Both the position numbers and the translations under genes were made by a program. A stretch of DNA of 64,000 nt. Source: Jiulongibacter sp024742395 (lineage in GTDB: Bacteria; Bacteroidota; Bacteroidia; Cytophagales; Spirosomataceae). Shown here in pieces: positions 1 to 8,278 of the stretch (positions are counted from its first letter, which is position 1; each line of letters starts with the position of its first letter). The notes below the pieces were generated by a model. That model worked only from the letters and a program-made list of their open reading frames with translations. It ran no database searches and had not been told where the DNA came from. The DNA lies in NCBI GenBank assembly GCA_965249455.1, contig OZ252236.1, positions 1,550,001 to 1,614,000 on the forward strand. Direction: 5' to 3'.

Positions 1-546
1 CTGCTCTCGGCTCAGCCTCTGTCTCGAGGTACAATATTCTTTAGTCAGTATTTGGGTGTATGCCTGTCCTTAAGTTTAGCTTTTCTAATAGGCATAGGTC
101 TGCCTGTCTTGTTTTTTGAAGGAACAATGGTCGGTTTCAGGCTGGTGTTAACAGGTCTTTTACTTACTCTGGCTTATGTTTCAATGGCTTTTTGGGCCTC
201 AGTGCTTACATCTGACAAGGCCAAGGGAATCGGCATAGCTCTGGTTATATGGTTTTATTTTACCATTGTCTATGACGGACTTGTATTGACGCTCTTTTTG
301 AGCTTAAGCGACTACCCAATGGAAAAGGCCACCATTATTTTTTCGCTACTAAATCCTACGGATCTGGCCAGAATACTGGTATTGATCAAGCTTGATGTCT
401 CAGCCTTGATGGGCATTACCGGAGCGGTTTTTCAGGACTTCTTTGGTTCGGCTAAAGGCGTGTGGATATCGTTGACAGCCTTGTGCATCTGGTTTATTGT
501 TCCGGTGTTTATGGCATTTAAAAAGTTTAGTAATAAAGATTTATAA
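1..546 (+). CDS. nosY: NosY-like ABC-2 permease, 3' part only
   Basis: The reading frame is open from base 1, so the gene starts outside the window; the TTG at 52 is an internal Leu codon, not a start. The visible 181 residues are almost entirely hydrophobic, with about four or five membrane helices and a short charged tail. The stretch QPLSRGTIFFSQYLG followed by long hydrophobic segments resembles NosY, the permease that works with the NosF ATPase and NosD to supply the copper-sulfur cluster of nitrous oxide reductase. The fasciclin lipoprotein and copper-linked genes that follow suit that setting. Any other ABC-2 type permease is possible because the N-terminal half and the expected nosZ/D/F genes are not visible. 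Confidence 0.7.
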   Translation: MLSAQPLSRGTIFFSQYLGVCLSLSLAFLIGIGLPVLFFEGTMVGFRLVLTGLLLTLAYVSMAFWASVLTSDKAKGIGIALVIWFYFTIVYDGLVLTLFLSLSDYPMEKATIIFSLLNPTDLARILVLIKLDVSALMGITGAVFQDFFGSAKGVWISLTALCIWFIVPVFMAFKKFSNKDL

Positions 547-565
547 TTCTTAAACCTAAGGTAAA

Positions 566-1105
566 ATGAAAACGAAAATTGCTGTATTAATGTTGACTTT
601 AAGTATGGCTGCTTGCCAAAGTTCGGGCAATACTGAAGAAGGGGCTACAGATACTCAAATGGCCGGTGGCCAGGAAACCGTAGTGGATGATGTCTCTGAA
701 AAGGATGTGGTCAAAGTGGCTGTTGGATCGCCGGATCATACCACTTTAGTGGCAGCCATTAAGGCTGCAGACCTGGTAACCTCACTGGCAAATGCCGGGC
801 CTTTTACAGTATTTGCACCTACCAATTCGGCTTTTGATGCTCTTCCGGAAGGTACAGTAGAAAACCTACTTAAGCCTGAGAATAAAGGTACTTTAGAATC
901 AATTCTACAGCATCATGTTATGACATCTGCACTTACAGCCGATTTCTTTCAGGATGGTCAAACCATGGGTATGGTAGACGGAACAAATGTAACTTTTAAA
1001 CTGGTTGGCGATGATGTCTTTGTAGATGATGCCAAGATTATCGGCTCTGTTAAAGCTTCAAACGGCTGGGTACACGTAGTAGATAAAGTAATCTTATTAA
1101 AATAG
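566..1105 (+). CDS. Fasciclin (FAS1) domain lipoprotein
   Basis: The protein has 179 residues. A short signal peptide ends in the lipobox LSMAAC, so it is probably lipid-anchored. After a Glu/Thr-rich linker, one FAS1 domain fills residues 47-179, with the typical H1 motif (GPFTVFAPTNSAFDALP) and the C-terminal H2 region (KASNGWVHVVDKVIL). FAS1 domains mediate adhesion or protein contacts on the cell surface. The gene starts 19 bp after the nosY-like gene and is probably co-transcribed with it. FAS1 lipoproteins recur beside nos genes in Bacteroidota, which suggests, but does not show, a role at the periplasmic or outer face in the same process. Confidence 0.85.
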   Translation: MKTKIAVLMLTLSMAACQSSGNTEEGATDTQMAGGQETVVDDVSEKDVVKVAVGSPDHTTLVAAIKAADLVTSLANAGPFTVFAPTNSAFDALPEGTVENLLKPENKGTLESILQHHVMTSALTADFFQDGQTMGMVDGTNVTFKLVGDDVFVDDAKIIGSVKASNGWVHVVDKVILLK

Positions 1106-1163
1106 TTGTCTTAGAAATTAAGTTTTTATGATTTCAGACAAGTTATAAGACTTCAAGACGTAT

Positions 1164-1171
1164 TATATTTG
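1164..1171 (+). promoter_or_regulatory. Probable -7 promoter box (TATATTTG)
   Basis: TATATTTG matches the Bacteroidota -7 element TAnnTTTG and lies 18 bp before the ATG at 1190. No good TTTG -33 element lies 19-21 bp upstream. It would start the transcript of the 1190-4434 gene group. Confidence 0.4.
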
Positions 1172-1189
1172 CAATAGAATTAAAAAAGA

Positions 1190-1585
1190 ATGAATTCTTT
1201 TAGACAAACAGGAGCTATCTTATTGCTGTCAGTGCTGATAATAAAGGCAATGATAGCTCCTTCTATTTTTGTCAATTACGAATTAAGGAAGGATTTCATT
1301 ATCAGTAATTTTTGTGTCAATAAGGACAGACCAGAATTACACTGTGATGGCCAATGTTATTTGGCAAAACAACTGAAAGCAGCTGAACAACAAGATGAAA
1401 ATGAGGCAACAGCAAGCTTCATGGATAAGCTTTTTGGAACTGAGTTTCTCTCTGAATCACCTGAATTTTTGACTGACAATAAACTGGAAGTTCTTTCTTT
1501 AGGCGGTTTATCTTTTTCTTATATTGAGTTTATGCCAGAGGCTCATCTTCATGGAGCCTTTCATCCTCCCAGGCAAATAGTTTAG
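1190..1585 (+). CDS. Small Cys/His protein of the copper-linked operon, function unknown
   Basis: The protein has 131 residues. An N-terminal hydrophobic segment (residues 8-27) could be a signal anchor. It is followed by NYELRKDFIISNFCVNKDRP and then LHCDGQCYLAKQLK, which places three Cys close together (C..., CDGQC). I recall this pattern from short Bacteroidota proteins encoded next to TonB receptors and metal genes, but I know no assigned function. The C-terminus holds a His-containing segment (EAHLHGAFHPPR). The MbnP-like gene begins 88 bp downstream. The clustered Cys and His suggest metal binding; this is inference only. Confidence 0.6.
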   Translation: MNSFRQTGAILLLSVLIIKAMIAPSIFVNYELRKDFIISNFCVNKDRPELHCDGQCYLAKQLKAAEQQDENEATASFMDKLFGTEFLSESPEFLTDNKLEVLSLGGLSFSYIEFMPEAHLHGAFHPPRQIV

Positions 1586-1673
1586 TCTTATTTCACTTTT
1601 ATGGCTTTTGTGATTCATCAAAATGATGTTTTACAATGGTCTGGTATTAAACTATTTAAATAAACACATTACA

Positions 1674-2480
1674 ATGAAATCTTTACTGAAATCAGGCTTA
1701 GCCCTGATGGCTACAACTCTTATTTTGTCTTCTTGTGAAAAAACTGAAATGGAAGATCCCAATGCTACGAACACGGTAACTATTGAGTTTGATAACCGGT
1801 TTGGTGCACAAGAATTAAAACTGGGCGGAACAGAAATTGTAAACAAATCTGGAGAGCCCTACACGGTAACTACCCTAAACTATTTCGTTTCTGATTTGAA
1901 ACTTATGAATGAAATGGGAGAAATGGTGAGTTTCCCTGACCAGTATTTTCTCATCAAAGAATCTGACGCTGCTACGCATAAAATAGAATTGAAAGATGTA
2001 CCCTCAGGTTCTTATCATCATGTGTCTTTTACGCTTGGAGTAGACAGTCTGAAGAGTGTCTCTGATGTAACAGAACGTACAGGGGTTCTTGATGTGGCTT
2101 CTTACGGCGATGATAATATGTACTGGAGCTGGAATATGGGCTATATCTTCTTTAAAATGGAAGGAAACTCACCTGTAGTAAATGTAATGGGTGGAAATGA
2201 GTATCAATTCCATATTGGAGGTTTTGGAGGCAAGGACGCTGTAACGCCAAACAATTTAAAGAAAGTGGAACTTCACATCGATGACATGGCTAAAGTTAGC
2301 CAAAGCCTTTCCCCGCAGATTCACGTATTATTTGATATTTCAAAAGTCATGGATGGTGTAAACACAATAAAGCTTACAGAAACACCTATGATCCATAATC
2401 CAATGGTAGGTACTAAAATATCGGCGAATTACTCGGGGGCATTTTCTGTAGATCACGTTCACGGTGAGACGAGTTACTAA
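1674..2480 (+). CDS. MbnP-like periplasmic lipoprotein
   Basis: I chose the ATG at 1674 over the ATG at 1623 because it puts a normal lipoprotein signal (lipobox LILSSC) at the N-terminus. The 268-residue product has the layout of the MbnP family: an early beta-strand segment (TVTIEFDNRFG), the central motif MYWSWNMGYIFFKMEG with W151 and W153, and a His-containing C-terminus. In methanotrophs MbnP is the partner of the di-haem enzyme MbnH, which oxidises a Trp of MbnP to kynurenine, and the pair is tied to copper. Here the next gene is MbnH-like and overlaps this stop codon by one base (TAATG), so translation is probably coupled. Its own metal specificity is not visible. Confidence 0.8.
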   Translation: MKSLLKSGLALMATTLILSSCEKTEMEDPNATNTVTIEFDNRFGAQELKLGGTEIVNKSGEPYTVTTLNYFVSDLKLMNEMGEMVSFPDQYFLIKESDAATHKIELKDVPSGSYHHVSFTLGVDSLKSVSDVTERTGVLDVASYGDDNMYWSWNMGYIFFKMEGNSPVVNVMGGNEYQFHIGGFGGKDAVTPNNLKKVELHIDDMAKVSQSLSPQIHVLFDISKVMDGVNTIKLTETPMIHNPMVGTKISANYSGAFSVDHVHGETSY

Positions 2481-3523
2481 TGAATAAGTTAGTTTATATA
2501 TTATTACTTTCTTCACTGATGATGGCTTGTTCAGAGCCGTCATCAGTAGAGGTAATTCAGGAAGTAAAGCCACTCTTTTATGTGCCTGATAACTTTCCTG
2601 AACCGGAGTATGATATAGAAAGCAAACCGGTTACTGAGGCGGGTTTTGAACTGGGGCGAAAGCTCTTTTATGATGGAAGGCTAAGCAGAGATGGTACCAT
2701 TAGCTGTGCAGAATGTCATAGTCAGTCTTATGCTTTTACTCATCATGGCCACATCATAAGTCACGGCATTGATGACAAAATGGGCAGCAGGAATGCACCG
2801 GCCGTTCAGAATACTGCATTCATGAATTCCTTTTTCTGGGATGGGGGCGTATTTGATTTAGATTTTTTCTCGGTGGCTCCAATTACCAATCCGGTAGAAA
2901 TGGATGAAGAAGTGGGTAACATTCTGGAGAAACTAAAGAAGGATAATGAATATCCCGGATTATTTAAGAAGGCATTTGGAACAGAAGAAATAACTTCAAC
3001 CAATTATTTGCTGGCCTTAAGCCAATTTATGAATGGTCTGATTTCAGCTGATTCTAAATATGATAAGTATGTAAGGAATGAAGCCGGAGGTAGCTTTAGC
3101 ACAGATGAGCTCGAGGGACTTAAAATCTTTGAGAATAAATGCTCTTCATGTCATGGTGGAGCTCTTTTCTCCAGCGGAGGCTTCAGGAATAATGGCTTAG
3201 AGCCCTATAGGCGAGACCCGGATCTGGGAAGGTTTATTATAACTGAGAATCCACAGGACTCGCTAAAGTTCAAAGTGCCAAGTTTAAGAAACATAGGGTA
3301 CACTGCCCCTTACATGCATGATGGCAGATTCTCTACCCTGGATGAAGTTCTGGAACATTACAATTCCGGAGTAGTAATGACGAGTACCCTGGATCCACTT
3401 CTGCAGCAAAATGGACAATTAGGCATCCCACTTAGCACTGAAGAAAAGGAGAAATTGAAAGTGTTTTTGAAAACATTAAATGATGAAGAATTCATCAAAA
3501 ACGCCCGATTTGCGGCACCTTAA
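2480..3523 (+). CDS. MbnH-like di-haem cytochrome c peroxidase family protein
   Basis: The protein has 347 residues with a lipoprotein-type signal (LMMACS). Two c-type haem motifs are present, C76-A-E-C79-H80 and C221-S-S-C224-H225, the spacing expected for the cytochrome c peroxidase / MauG / MbnH superfamily. Other family motifs are GRKLFYDGRLSRDGTISC and FKVPSLRNIGYTAPYMHDGR near the C-terminus. The one-base overlap with the MbnP-like gene makes MbnH-type Trp oxidation of that partner the best guess. A classical peroxidase is possible but less likely in this context. It should act in the periplasm and needs the cytochrome c maturation system, which is not in this window. Confidence 0.85.
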   Translation: MNKLVYILLLSSLMMACSEPSSVEVIQEVKPLFYVPDNFPEPEYDIESKPVTEAGFELGRKLFYDGRLSRDGTISCAECHSQSYAFTHHGHIISHGIDDKMGSRNAPAVQNTAFMNSFFWDGGVFDLDFFSVAPITNPVEMDEEVGNILEKLKKDNEYPGLFKKAFGTEEITSTNYLLALSQFMNGLISADSKYDKYVRNEAGGSFSTDELEGLKIFENKCSSCHGGALFSSGGFRNNGLEPYRRDPDLGRFIITENPQDSLKFKVPSLRNIGYTAPYMHDGRFSTLDEVLEHYNSGVVMTSTLDPLLQQNGQLGIPLSTEEKEKLKVFLKTLNDEEFIKNARFAAP

Positions 3524-3525
3524 CA

Positions 3526-4434
3526 ATGAAAAAGATTATTGTCTTTATTTTACTACTTACCGGTAGCTCATCCTATGCCTGCGACATTTGCGGTTGCAAT
3601 AATGGAGGTACCTTTTTTGGAATACTTCCTCAATCGCATCGTCAATTTGCTGGTTTAAGATATAGGTACACAAGTTTTGACTCTCATTTAAGCAGTAAAG
3701 TTTTGGCTACTGCAGAAACCTTCAAAACGACGGAGATTTGGACACGACTTTATCCAGTAAAGAACCTTCAGGTTTTGGCATTCTTGCCCTATCATCAAAA
3801 TGTACAAAGTAGGCCAAGTGATGAGTTCTCGGCCTCTTTAGAGGGCATTGGAGATGCCACGGTTTTGGCACATTATAACCTGCTAAATACTTTTGGCGAT
3901 ACAGTGAAAATCAGGAAGGTAAACCACAGCTTGTTGGTTGGGGCAGGAGTTAAGGCTCCATTAGGGAAATACCAATATGACCCGTACGACCTAAGTCAGG
4001 TGGCTAATGCCAATTTTCAGATAGGAAGTGGTAGCTGGGATATGCCACTAAATGCCATTTATACCTTAACAAGAAAAGGAGCAGGGCTAAATATCAATGT
4101 GTTATACAAGGTTAATGGCACCAACTCCAATAACTACAAATTTGCCAATCAGTTGAAAATAAGCTTGTTGGCATTTAAGTCTATTTATTTAGGAAATACC
4201 AATCTGATGACTTCTTTAGGTGTTTCCGGCGATTACAAACGCCCTGATTTAAAAGAGGGAGAAAGAAATCTATTCACCGGAGGTTATACTGTAATGGCTT
4301 CAGGAGGTATAGATTACTATGTAGGCAAACTGGCCTTAAGCCTTAATGCTCAGCTACCCATCATTCAAGACCTAAGTGGAGGAGAGTTAAGAGTTAATGA
4401 AACCCTGGGTTTCGGGATTAGCAGAATGTTTTAG
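3526..4434 (+). CDS. Outer-membrane beta-barrel protein with CDICGC motif
   Basis: The protein has 302 residues. A signal peptide (MKKIIVFILLLTGSSSYA) is followed directly by CDICGCNNGG at the mature N-terminus, then by alternating amphipathic strands ending in a terminal Phe (SRMF), as in outer-membrane barrels. It starts 2 bp after the MbnH-like stop codon, so the three genes form one operon. I recall this CDICGC-barrel as a regular companion of MbnP/MbnH pairs in Bacteroidota. The N-terminal Cys cluster could bind copper or another soft metal as it passes the barrel; that is a hypothesis from position and motif, with no catalytic residues recognised. Confidence 0.6.
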   Translation: MKKIIVFILLLTGSSSYACDICGCNNGGTFFGILPQSHRQFAGLRYRYTSFDSHLSSKVLATAETFKTTEIWTRLYPVKNLQVLAFLPYHQNVQSRPSDEFSASLEGIGDATVLAHYNLLNTFGDTVKIRKVNHSLLVGAGVKAPLGKYQYDPYDLSQVANANFQIGSGSWDMPLNAIYTLTRKGAGLNINVLYKVNGTNSNNYKFANQLKISLLAFKSIYLGNTNLMTSLGVSGDYKRPDLKEGERNLFTGGYTVMASGGIDYYVGKLALSLNAQLPIIQDLSGGELRVNETLGFGISRMF

Positions 4435-4439
4435 AAGAG

Positions 4440-4462
4440 TTATTTAAAATAATTCTAAATAA
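4440..4462. promoter_or_regulatory. Fur-like operator, copy 1
   Basis: A 23-bp imperfect palindrome of the form TTATTTA-N7-TCTAAATAA. It differs from copy 2 (4501-4523) at only two positions and lies just upstream of the -33 element. The arms (TTATTTA / TAAATAA) resemble Fur-type iron boxes, and the downstream gene is a siderophore-type receptor. Confidence 0.6.
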
Positions 4463-4464
4463 GA

Positions 4465-4495
4465 TTTGATTTGATAAGATCGTAGAATACATTTG
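4465..4495 (+). promoter_or_regulatory. Promoter of the TonB receptor operon
   Basis: TTTG at 4465-4468 and TACATTTG at 4488-4495 are separated by exactly 19 bp, matching the Bacteroidota consensus TTTG-N19-TAnnTTTG. Transcription should start near 4502, inside the second palindrome. The promoter is therefore bracketed by two operator copies, a layout suited to tight repression. Confidence 0.7.
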
Positions 4496-4500
4496 TGCCA

Positions 4501-4523
4501 TTATTTATAATAAGTCTAAATAA
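4501..4523. promoter_or_regulatory. Fur-like operator, copy 2
   Basis: A 23-bp palindrome with the same plan as copy 1 (21 of 23 bases identical) and a start-to-start distance of 61 bp, about six helical turns. It covers the predicted transcription start and ends 6 bp before the receptor ATG, so repressor binding would block initiation. Confidence 0.6.
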
Positions 4524-4529
4524 AAACAA

Positions 4530-6872
4530 ATGAAATATATTCTATACTTAATCATGTTAACCGGCTGTATAAGCACAGGATTTTCACAGGGGATTCTGAA
4601 AGGAAAAGTGACAACCTCAGATGGGTCTGCCGGTGAGTTTGTCAATGTGTTTTTAAGAAATACGAGTCTGGGTGCTACCTCCAATGAAAACGGGGAATAT
4701 GAAATCCAGGGTATAAAATCGGGCAGTTACATCGTAGAAGCCAGTGTGATTGGCCTGAAACCTATTACAAAACAAATCGAGATGTCTGAAACGGAGACTA
4801 AAGTTTTGGATTTTGTCATGGAGGAAGATGCCAATGAACTTAAAGAAGTATTGGTTACAGCAAACCCGGGCAGGTATGTCACAGATTATCCTTCAGTTTC
4901 TTTGCGGTTACGTACTCCCTTGCTAGAGGTACCTCAAAATATTCAGGTGATAACTAATCAAACCTTACGCGATCAGCAAATTTTTGACATGCGTGAAGGG
5001 GTAATACGGAACGTCAGTGGAGCTACACGCTCTGAACACTGGGAAACGTATGCACGTATAGTGATGAGAGGCTCAAGAGTAGCATCATTCCGGAATGGTA
5101 TGAATGTAACAGAAACCTGGGGACCCCTTACCGAAGATATGAGCATGGTAGAGCGAATTGAGTTTGTCAAAGGTCCGGCCGGGTTTATGTTGGCCAGTGG
5201 AGAGCCCAGTGGTTTCTATAATGTGGTAACGAAAAAACCTACAGGTTTTACCAAAGCCGATGTGGGCATGACGGTAGGGAGTTTTGGAACGTATAGGAAC
5301 ACCCTTGATTTTGATGGTTTACTCAGCAAAGACGGTAAAGTGCAGTATCGCCTCAACCTGATGGGGCAAATGAAAGGAACTCAACGTCAGTTTGAATTCA
5401 ATAACAGATTGTCAGTAGCACCCGTGTTGAAATTTCAAATAAACTCAAGTACTTCATTGACTACCGAGTATACGTATCAGTTTGTTAAAATGTCGCCTAT
5501 TGGCTCTAATTATGCCTACTCTCCAAATGGTCTTGGAGATTTGTCTCCTTCTTTTACTACTTTGGAGAGCAATATGAGTCCCACAGTCATAAAGGATCAA
5601 TCCTTCCTTATTACACTGGCTCATAGCATTAATGACAATTGGAAATTTACAGGGCAGCTGGCTTATCTTCATTTTGATCAGGTGGGCAGTAGTCTTTGGC
5701 CATCCGGTTTTAGTGGTGACACCCTTATGCGAGGTGAATCTGTTTGGGACATTCTGGGTCAAACCAGAGTTGGACAATTCTTTGTAAATGGTGATGCCTA
5801 TACCGGAAATGTTCAACACCGCATTCTTGCCGGGATAGACATGGGAGATAAAGATTACTATCATGACTGGAGTCAGGGTGGAGCTATCTCAGGCTCCTCA
5901 GGATTCAATGTTTACAAGCCTGTGTATGGGACAGTGCCGGCATCTACCTATCCGGTTTATGATCGTTCTTTAAATGTGAGACAGCGGGGGGTAAACTACA
6001 GTAACCTTTATACAGCTTTTTATGCTCAGGATGAGATCAGGTTAATCAATGACAAATTAAAAGTGACATTGGCGGGGAGGTATACCAGTACAGGTAATGC
6101 CGACCCATATTCCGGAGAAGTGGATGCCGAGAAGTTTACACCTAGAGCTGGTTTGTCTTATTCTTTGAATACCAATACCAGTGTATACGCTGTTTTTGAC
6201 GAGTCGTTTATTCCACAGGCCGGAGCCAGTTTTGACGGTGAGAAATTTGATCCGATCACCGGAAATAATAAAGAGATTGGTTTAAAAAGAGAGTGGCTCG
6301 ATGGCCGATGGACTGCCACACTGGCTGCTTACCAGATAACTAAGAATAATGTACTTGCGGCTGATCCACAAAATCAATACTTCTCTGTGCAGTTGGGCCA
6401 GACAAAAACAGCCGGAGTAGAGTTTGACTTACGTGGTCAGCTTTTTTCTGGCTTCGATGTCACCATGAATTATGCATATACTGATGCCAAAGTGACCAAG
6501 AACACGGAGAATGCACTGGTAGATAAGCAGTTGCCGGGAACTGATAAGCATATTGCAAATGCCTGGTTAAGTTATCGGGTTCCGTCAGGTGCGGTTCAGG
6601 GGCTTGGTATTTCATTCGGTGCTTCTCATGCATCGGGTCGTATTTCCTGGTATTCTGAATATGATACGGGTATAGATCCTTCCATGCCGGCTTACACTCG
6701 TTTTGATGGGGCTATTTCTTATCAGTTCGATAAGTTTGGGATAGCTTTAAACGTGAACAATTTGTTCAATACAGATGTGATTTCGGGGGCTTATTACAGC
6801 TGGAGCCAGTTCTATTATTGGCAGGCAGAGGCGTATAGAAATGGACGTTTAAGTATTAATTATAAGTTTTAA
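4530..6872 (+). CDS. TonB-dependent siderophore-type receptor
   Basis: The 780-residue protein has a signal peptide (residues 1-19), a CarboxypepD-regulatory-like beta-sandwich (about 22-108; KGKVTTSDGSAGEFVNVFL), a plug domain (about 120-235; EVPQNIQVITNQTLRDQQ, then VERIEFVKGPAGFMLASGEPSG) and a 22-strand barrel ending in Phe (INYKF). The plug motif with GPAGFMLASGEPSG and NVVTKKP is that of FhuA/FpvA-type siderophore receptors, which import ferric chelates using TonB/ExbBD energy. The paired palindromes in the promoter suggest iron repression. The PepSY gene 8 bp downstream probably processes the ligand. The copper-linked genes just upstream leave a metallophore other than a siderophore open. 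Confidence 0.9.
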   Translation: MKYILYLIMLTGCISTGFSQGILKGKVTTSDGSAGEFVNVFLRNTSLGATSNENGEYEIQGIKSGSYIVEASVIGLKPITKQIEMSETETKVLDFVMEEDANELKEVLVTANPGRYVTDYPSVSLRLRTPLLEVPQNIQVITNQTLRDQQIFDMREGVIRNVSGATRSEHWETYARIVMRGSRVASFRNGMNVTETWGPLTEDMSMVERIEFVKGPAGFMLASGEPSGFYNVVTKKPTGFTKADVGMTVGSFGTYRNTLDFDGLLSKDGKVQYRLNLMGQMKGTQRQFEFNNRLSVAPVLKFQINSSTSLTTEYTYQFVKMSPIGSNYAYSPNGLGDLSPSFTTLESNMSPTVIKDQSFLITLAHSINDNWKFTGQLAYLHFDQVGSSLWPSGFSGDTLMRGESVWDILGQTRVGQFFVNGDAYTGNVQHRILAGIDMGDKDYYHDWSQGGAISGSSGFNVYKPVYGTVPASTYPVYDRSLNVRQRGVNYSNLYTAFYAQDEIRLINDKLKVTLAGRYTSTGNADPYSGEVDAEKFTPRAGLSYSLNTNTSVYAVFDESFIPQAGASFDGEKFDPITGNNKEIGLKREWLDGRWTATLAAYQITKNNVLAADPQNQYFSVQLGQTKTAGVEFDLRGQLFSGFDVTMNYAYTDAKVTKNTENALVDKQLPGTDKHIANAWLSYRVPSGAVQGLGISFGASHASGRISWYSEYDTGIDPSMPAYTRFDGAISYQFDKFGIALNVNNLFNTDVISGAYYSWSQFYYWQAEAYRNGRLSINYKF

Positions 6873-6880
6873 TCTCTGGC

Positions 6881-8020
6881 ATGTCGATAAAAAAACTTGC
6901 AGGAAAATTACACCTCTGGCTTGGTCTTAGTACCGGGCTGGTGGTGTTTATTATCAGTATTACAGGTTGCTTTTATGCCTTCCAAAAAGAAATACTGGAC
7001 GCCACAGAGGACTTCAGATTTTCAGAGGTAAAAGACATGGAGGTTTTGCCTCCATCGGCTTTCGAAGAGATTTCAAAAGATCGATTTCCCGATCATCATT
7101 TGCATGCAATTAATTACCCGGGGAAGGGGAGAAGTGTAGAGACGATTTATTACGCTTTTGAGCCTGTGGAGTACTATTTCTCTGTTTATCATGATCCGTA
7201 CACTGCCGAGATAATTGAGGTAAAAGATCACGAGGCCTCCTTTTTTCATTGGATTCTTGATGGTCATTATTATTTATGGCTGCCACCCGAAATTGGTCAA
7301 CCCGTTACGGCTTATAGTACCTTGATTTTCCTGATTATGATTATCTCGGGGATCATCTTATGGTGGCCAAAAAATAAAGCTGCAAGAAAGCAGCGGTTTT
7401 GGTTTAAATGGAAAGCCTCTACGAAATGGAAAAGAAAGAACTACGATTTGCATAATATCGTAGGGTTTTACACCTCTGTTTTTGCTTTGATTCTGGCCAC
7501 TACGGGCATTGTTTTTGGCATTCAGTGGTTTGCTTATATCTATTACAAAGGTCTGGGTGGTTCTAAGGAACTCATCTATATAACACCACCATCTTCCAGA
7601 TATGAGCAGGTGGCTGAACAAACTCCACCTATTGACAAAGTCTGGCATAAAATGCTATCAGAGTATCCTGAAGCTGTTTCTATTGAAGTACATACAGCTG
7701 AGTCTGATACCTCGGCCATTGCGGCCAATGCCAATTACAAGGAGGATATGTATTGGAGTACAGATTACCGCTACTTCGATCAAAACACACTGGCAGAAAT
7801 TCCGGTCAATCACGTGTATGGTCGTTTGAAAGATGCCGATGCGGCAGATAAACTACTGAGAATGAATTACGATATACACGTAGGGGCCATTTTGGGTTTA
7901 CCGGGAAAGATAATAGCTTTTATTATTTCCCTTCTTTGTGCCAGCCTACCGGTTACAGGTTTCATGGTTTGGATAGGTAAGAAAAATAAGAAGAAAAGAA
8001 GTGAAGCAATGGAGACTTGA
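6881..8020 (+). CDS. PepSY-associated membrane protein, ferric-siderophore reductase-like
   Basis: The protein has 379 residues with four predicted helices (about 16-34, 141-161, 190-213, 339-360), the usual PepSY_TM layout. The N-terminal pattern KKLAGKLHLWLGLSTGLVVFIISITG and the His residues at helix ends (LHLW, FFHWILDGH, YDLHNIVG, NYDIHVG) are typical and could ligate haem. Members of this family sit next to TonB siderophore receptors and are thought to reduce ferric chelates at the inner membrane. The 8-bp gap to the receptor gene implies a shared transcript and shared iron control. Confidence 0.8.
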   Translation: MSIKKLAGKLHLWLGLSTGLVVFIISITGCFYAFQKEILDATEDFRFSEVKDMEVLPPSAFEEISKDRFPDHHLHAINYPGKGRSVETIYYAFEPVEYYFSVYHDPYTAEIIEVKDHEASFFHWILDGHYYLWLPPEIGQPVTAYSTLIFLIMIISGIILWWPKNKAARKQRFWFKWKASTKWKRKNYDLHNIVGFYTSVFALILATTGIVFGIQWFAYIYYKGLGGSKELIYITPPSSRYEQVAEQTPPIDKVWHKMLSEYPEAVSIEVHTAESDTSAIAANANYKEDMYWSTDYRYFDQNTLAEIPVNHVYGRLKDADAADKLLRMNYDIHVGAILGLPGKIIAFIISLLCASLPVTGFMVWIGKKNKKKRSEAMET

Positions 8021-8047
8021 AGTGTGAAGAAAAAATAGTGAAATAAG

Positions 8048-8272
8048 ATGATTAAAATAGATGTTCAAAATCAAGAGGTTAGCCCGGGACGGCTGGAAGC
8101 ACTAAAGCAGGAGTTGTGCAAAATTGGGGTCAATTCATTCGCTGTAGATTGTTTGACAAACCACATAACACTTATCAGGCATTGTCCCTTAAAAGAGTGT
8201 GACGTTCGCTGTGCCTTAGAAAAAGCGGGGTTTCAAGACTTGTGCCTTAGGTTTTGTTCATCAAAAGACTGA
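8048..8272 (+). CDS. Small HMA-fold-like Cys protein
   Basis: The 74-residue protein looks like a beta-alpha-beta-beta-alpha-beta unit: MIKIDVQNQ, a helix RLEALKQELCKIG, a VDCLTNHITL strand pair, then RCALEKAGF, which recalls the last helix of heavy-metal-associated (CopZ-like) domains. The classical CxxC loop is missing, but six Cys and two His are present, several near the C-terminus (HCPLKECDVRC, LCLRFC). It lies 27 bp after the PepSY gene, in the same operon. A metal-handling accessory role fits; function is unproven and the fold assignment tentative. Confidence 0.5.
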   Translation: MIKIDVQNQEVSPGRLEALKQELCKIGVNSFAVDCLTNHITLIRHCPLKECDVRCALEKAGFQDLCLRFCSSKD

Positions 8273-8278
8273 ATAATT

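Noticed and set aside
1623..1673. Start of the MbnP-like gene at the ATG at 1623
   Set aside because: It would add 17 residues before a complete lipoprotein signal peptide; the ATG at 1674 is the natural start.
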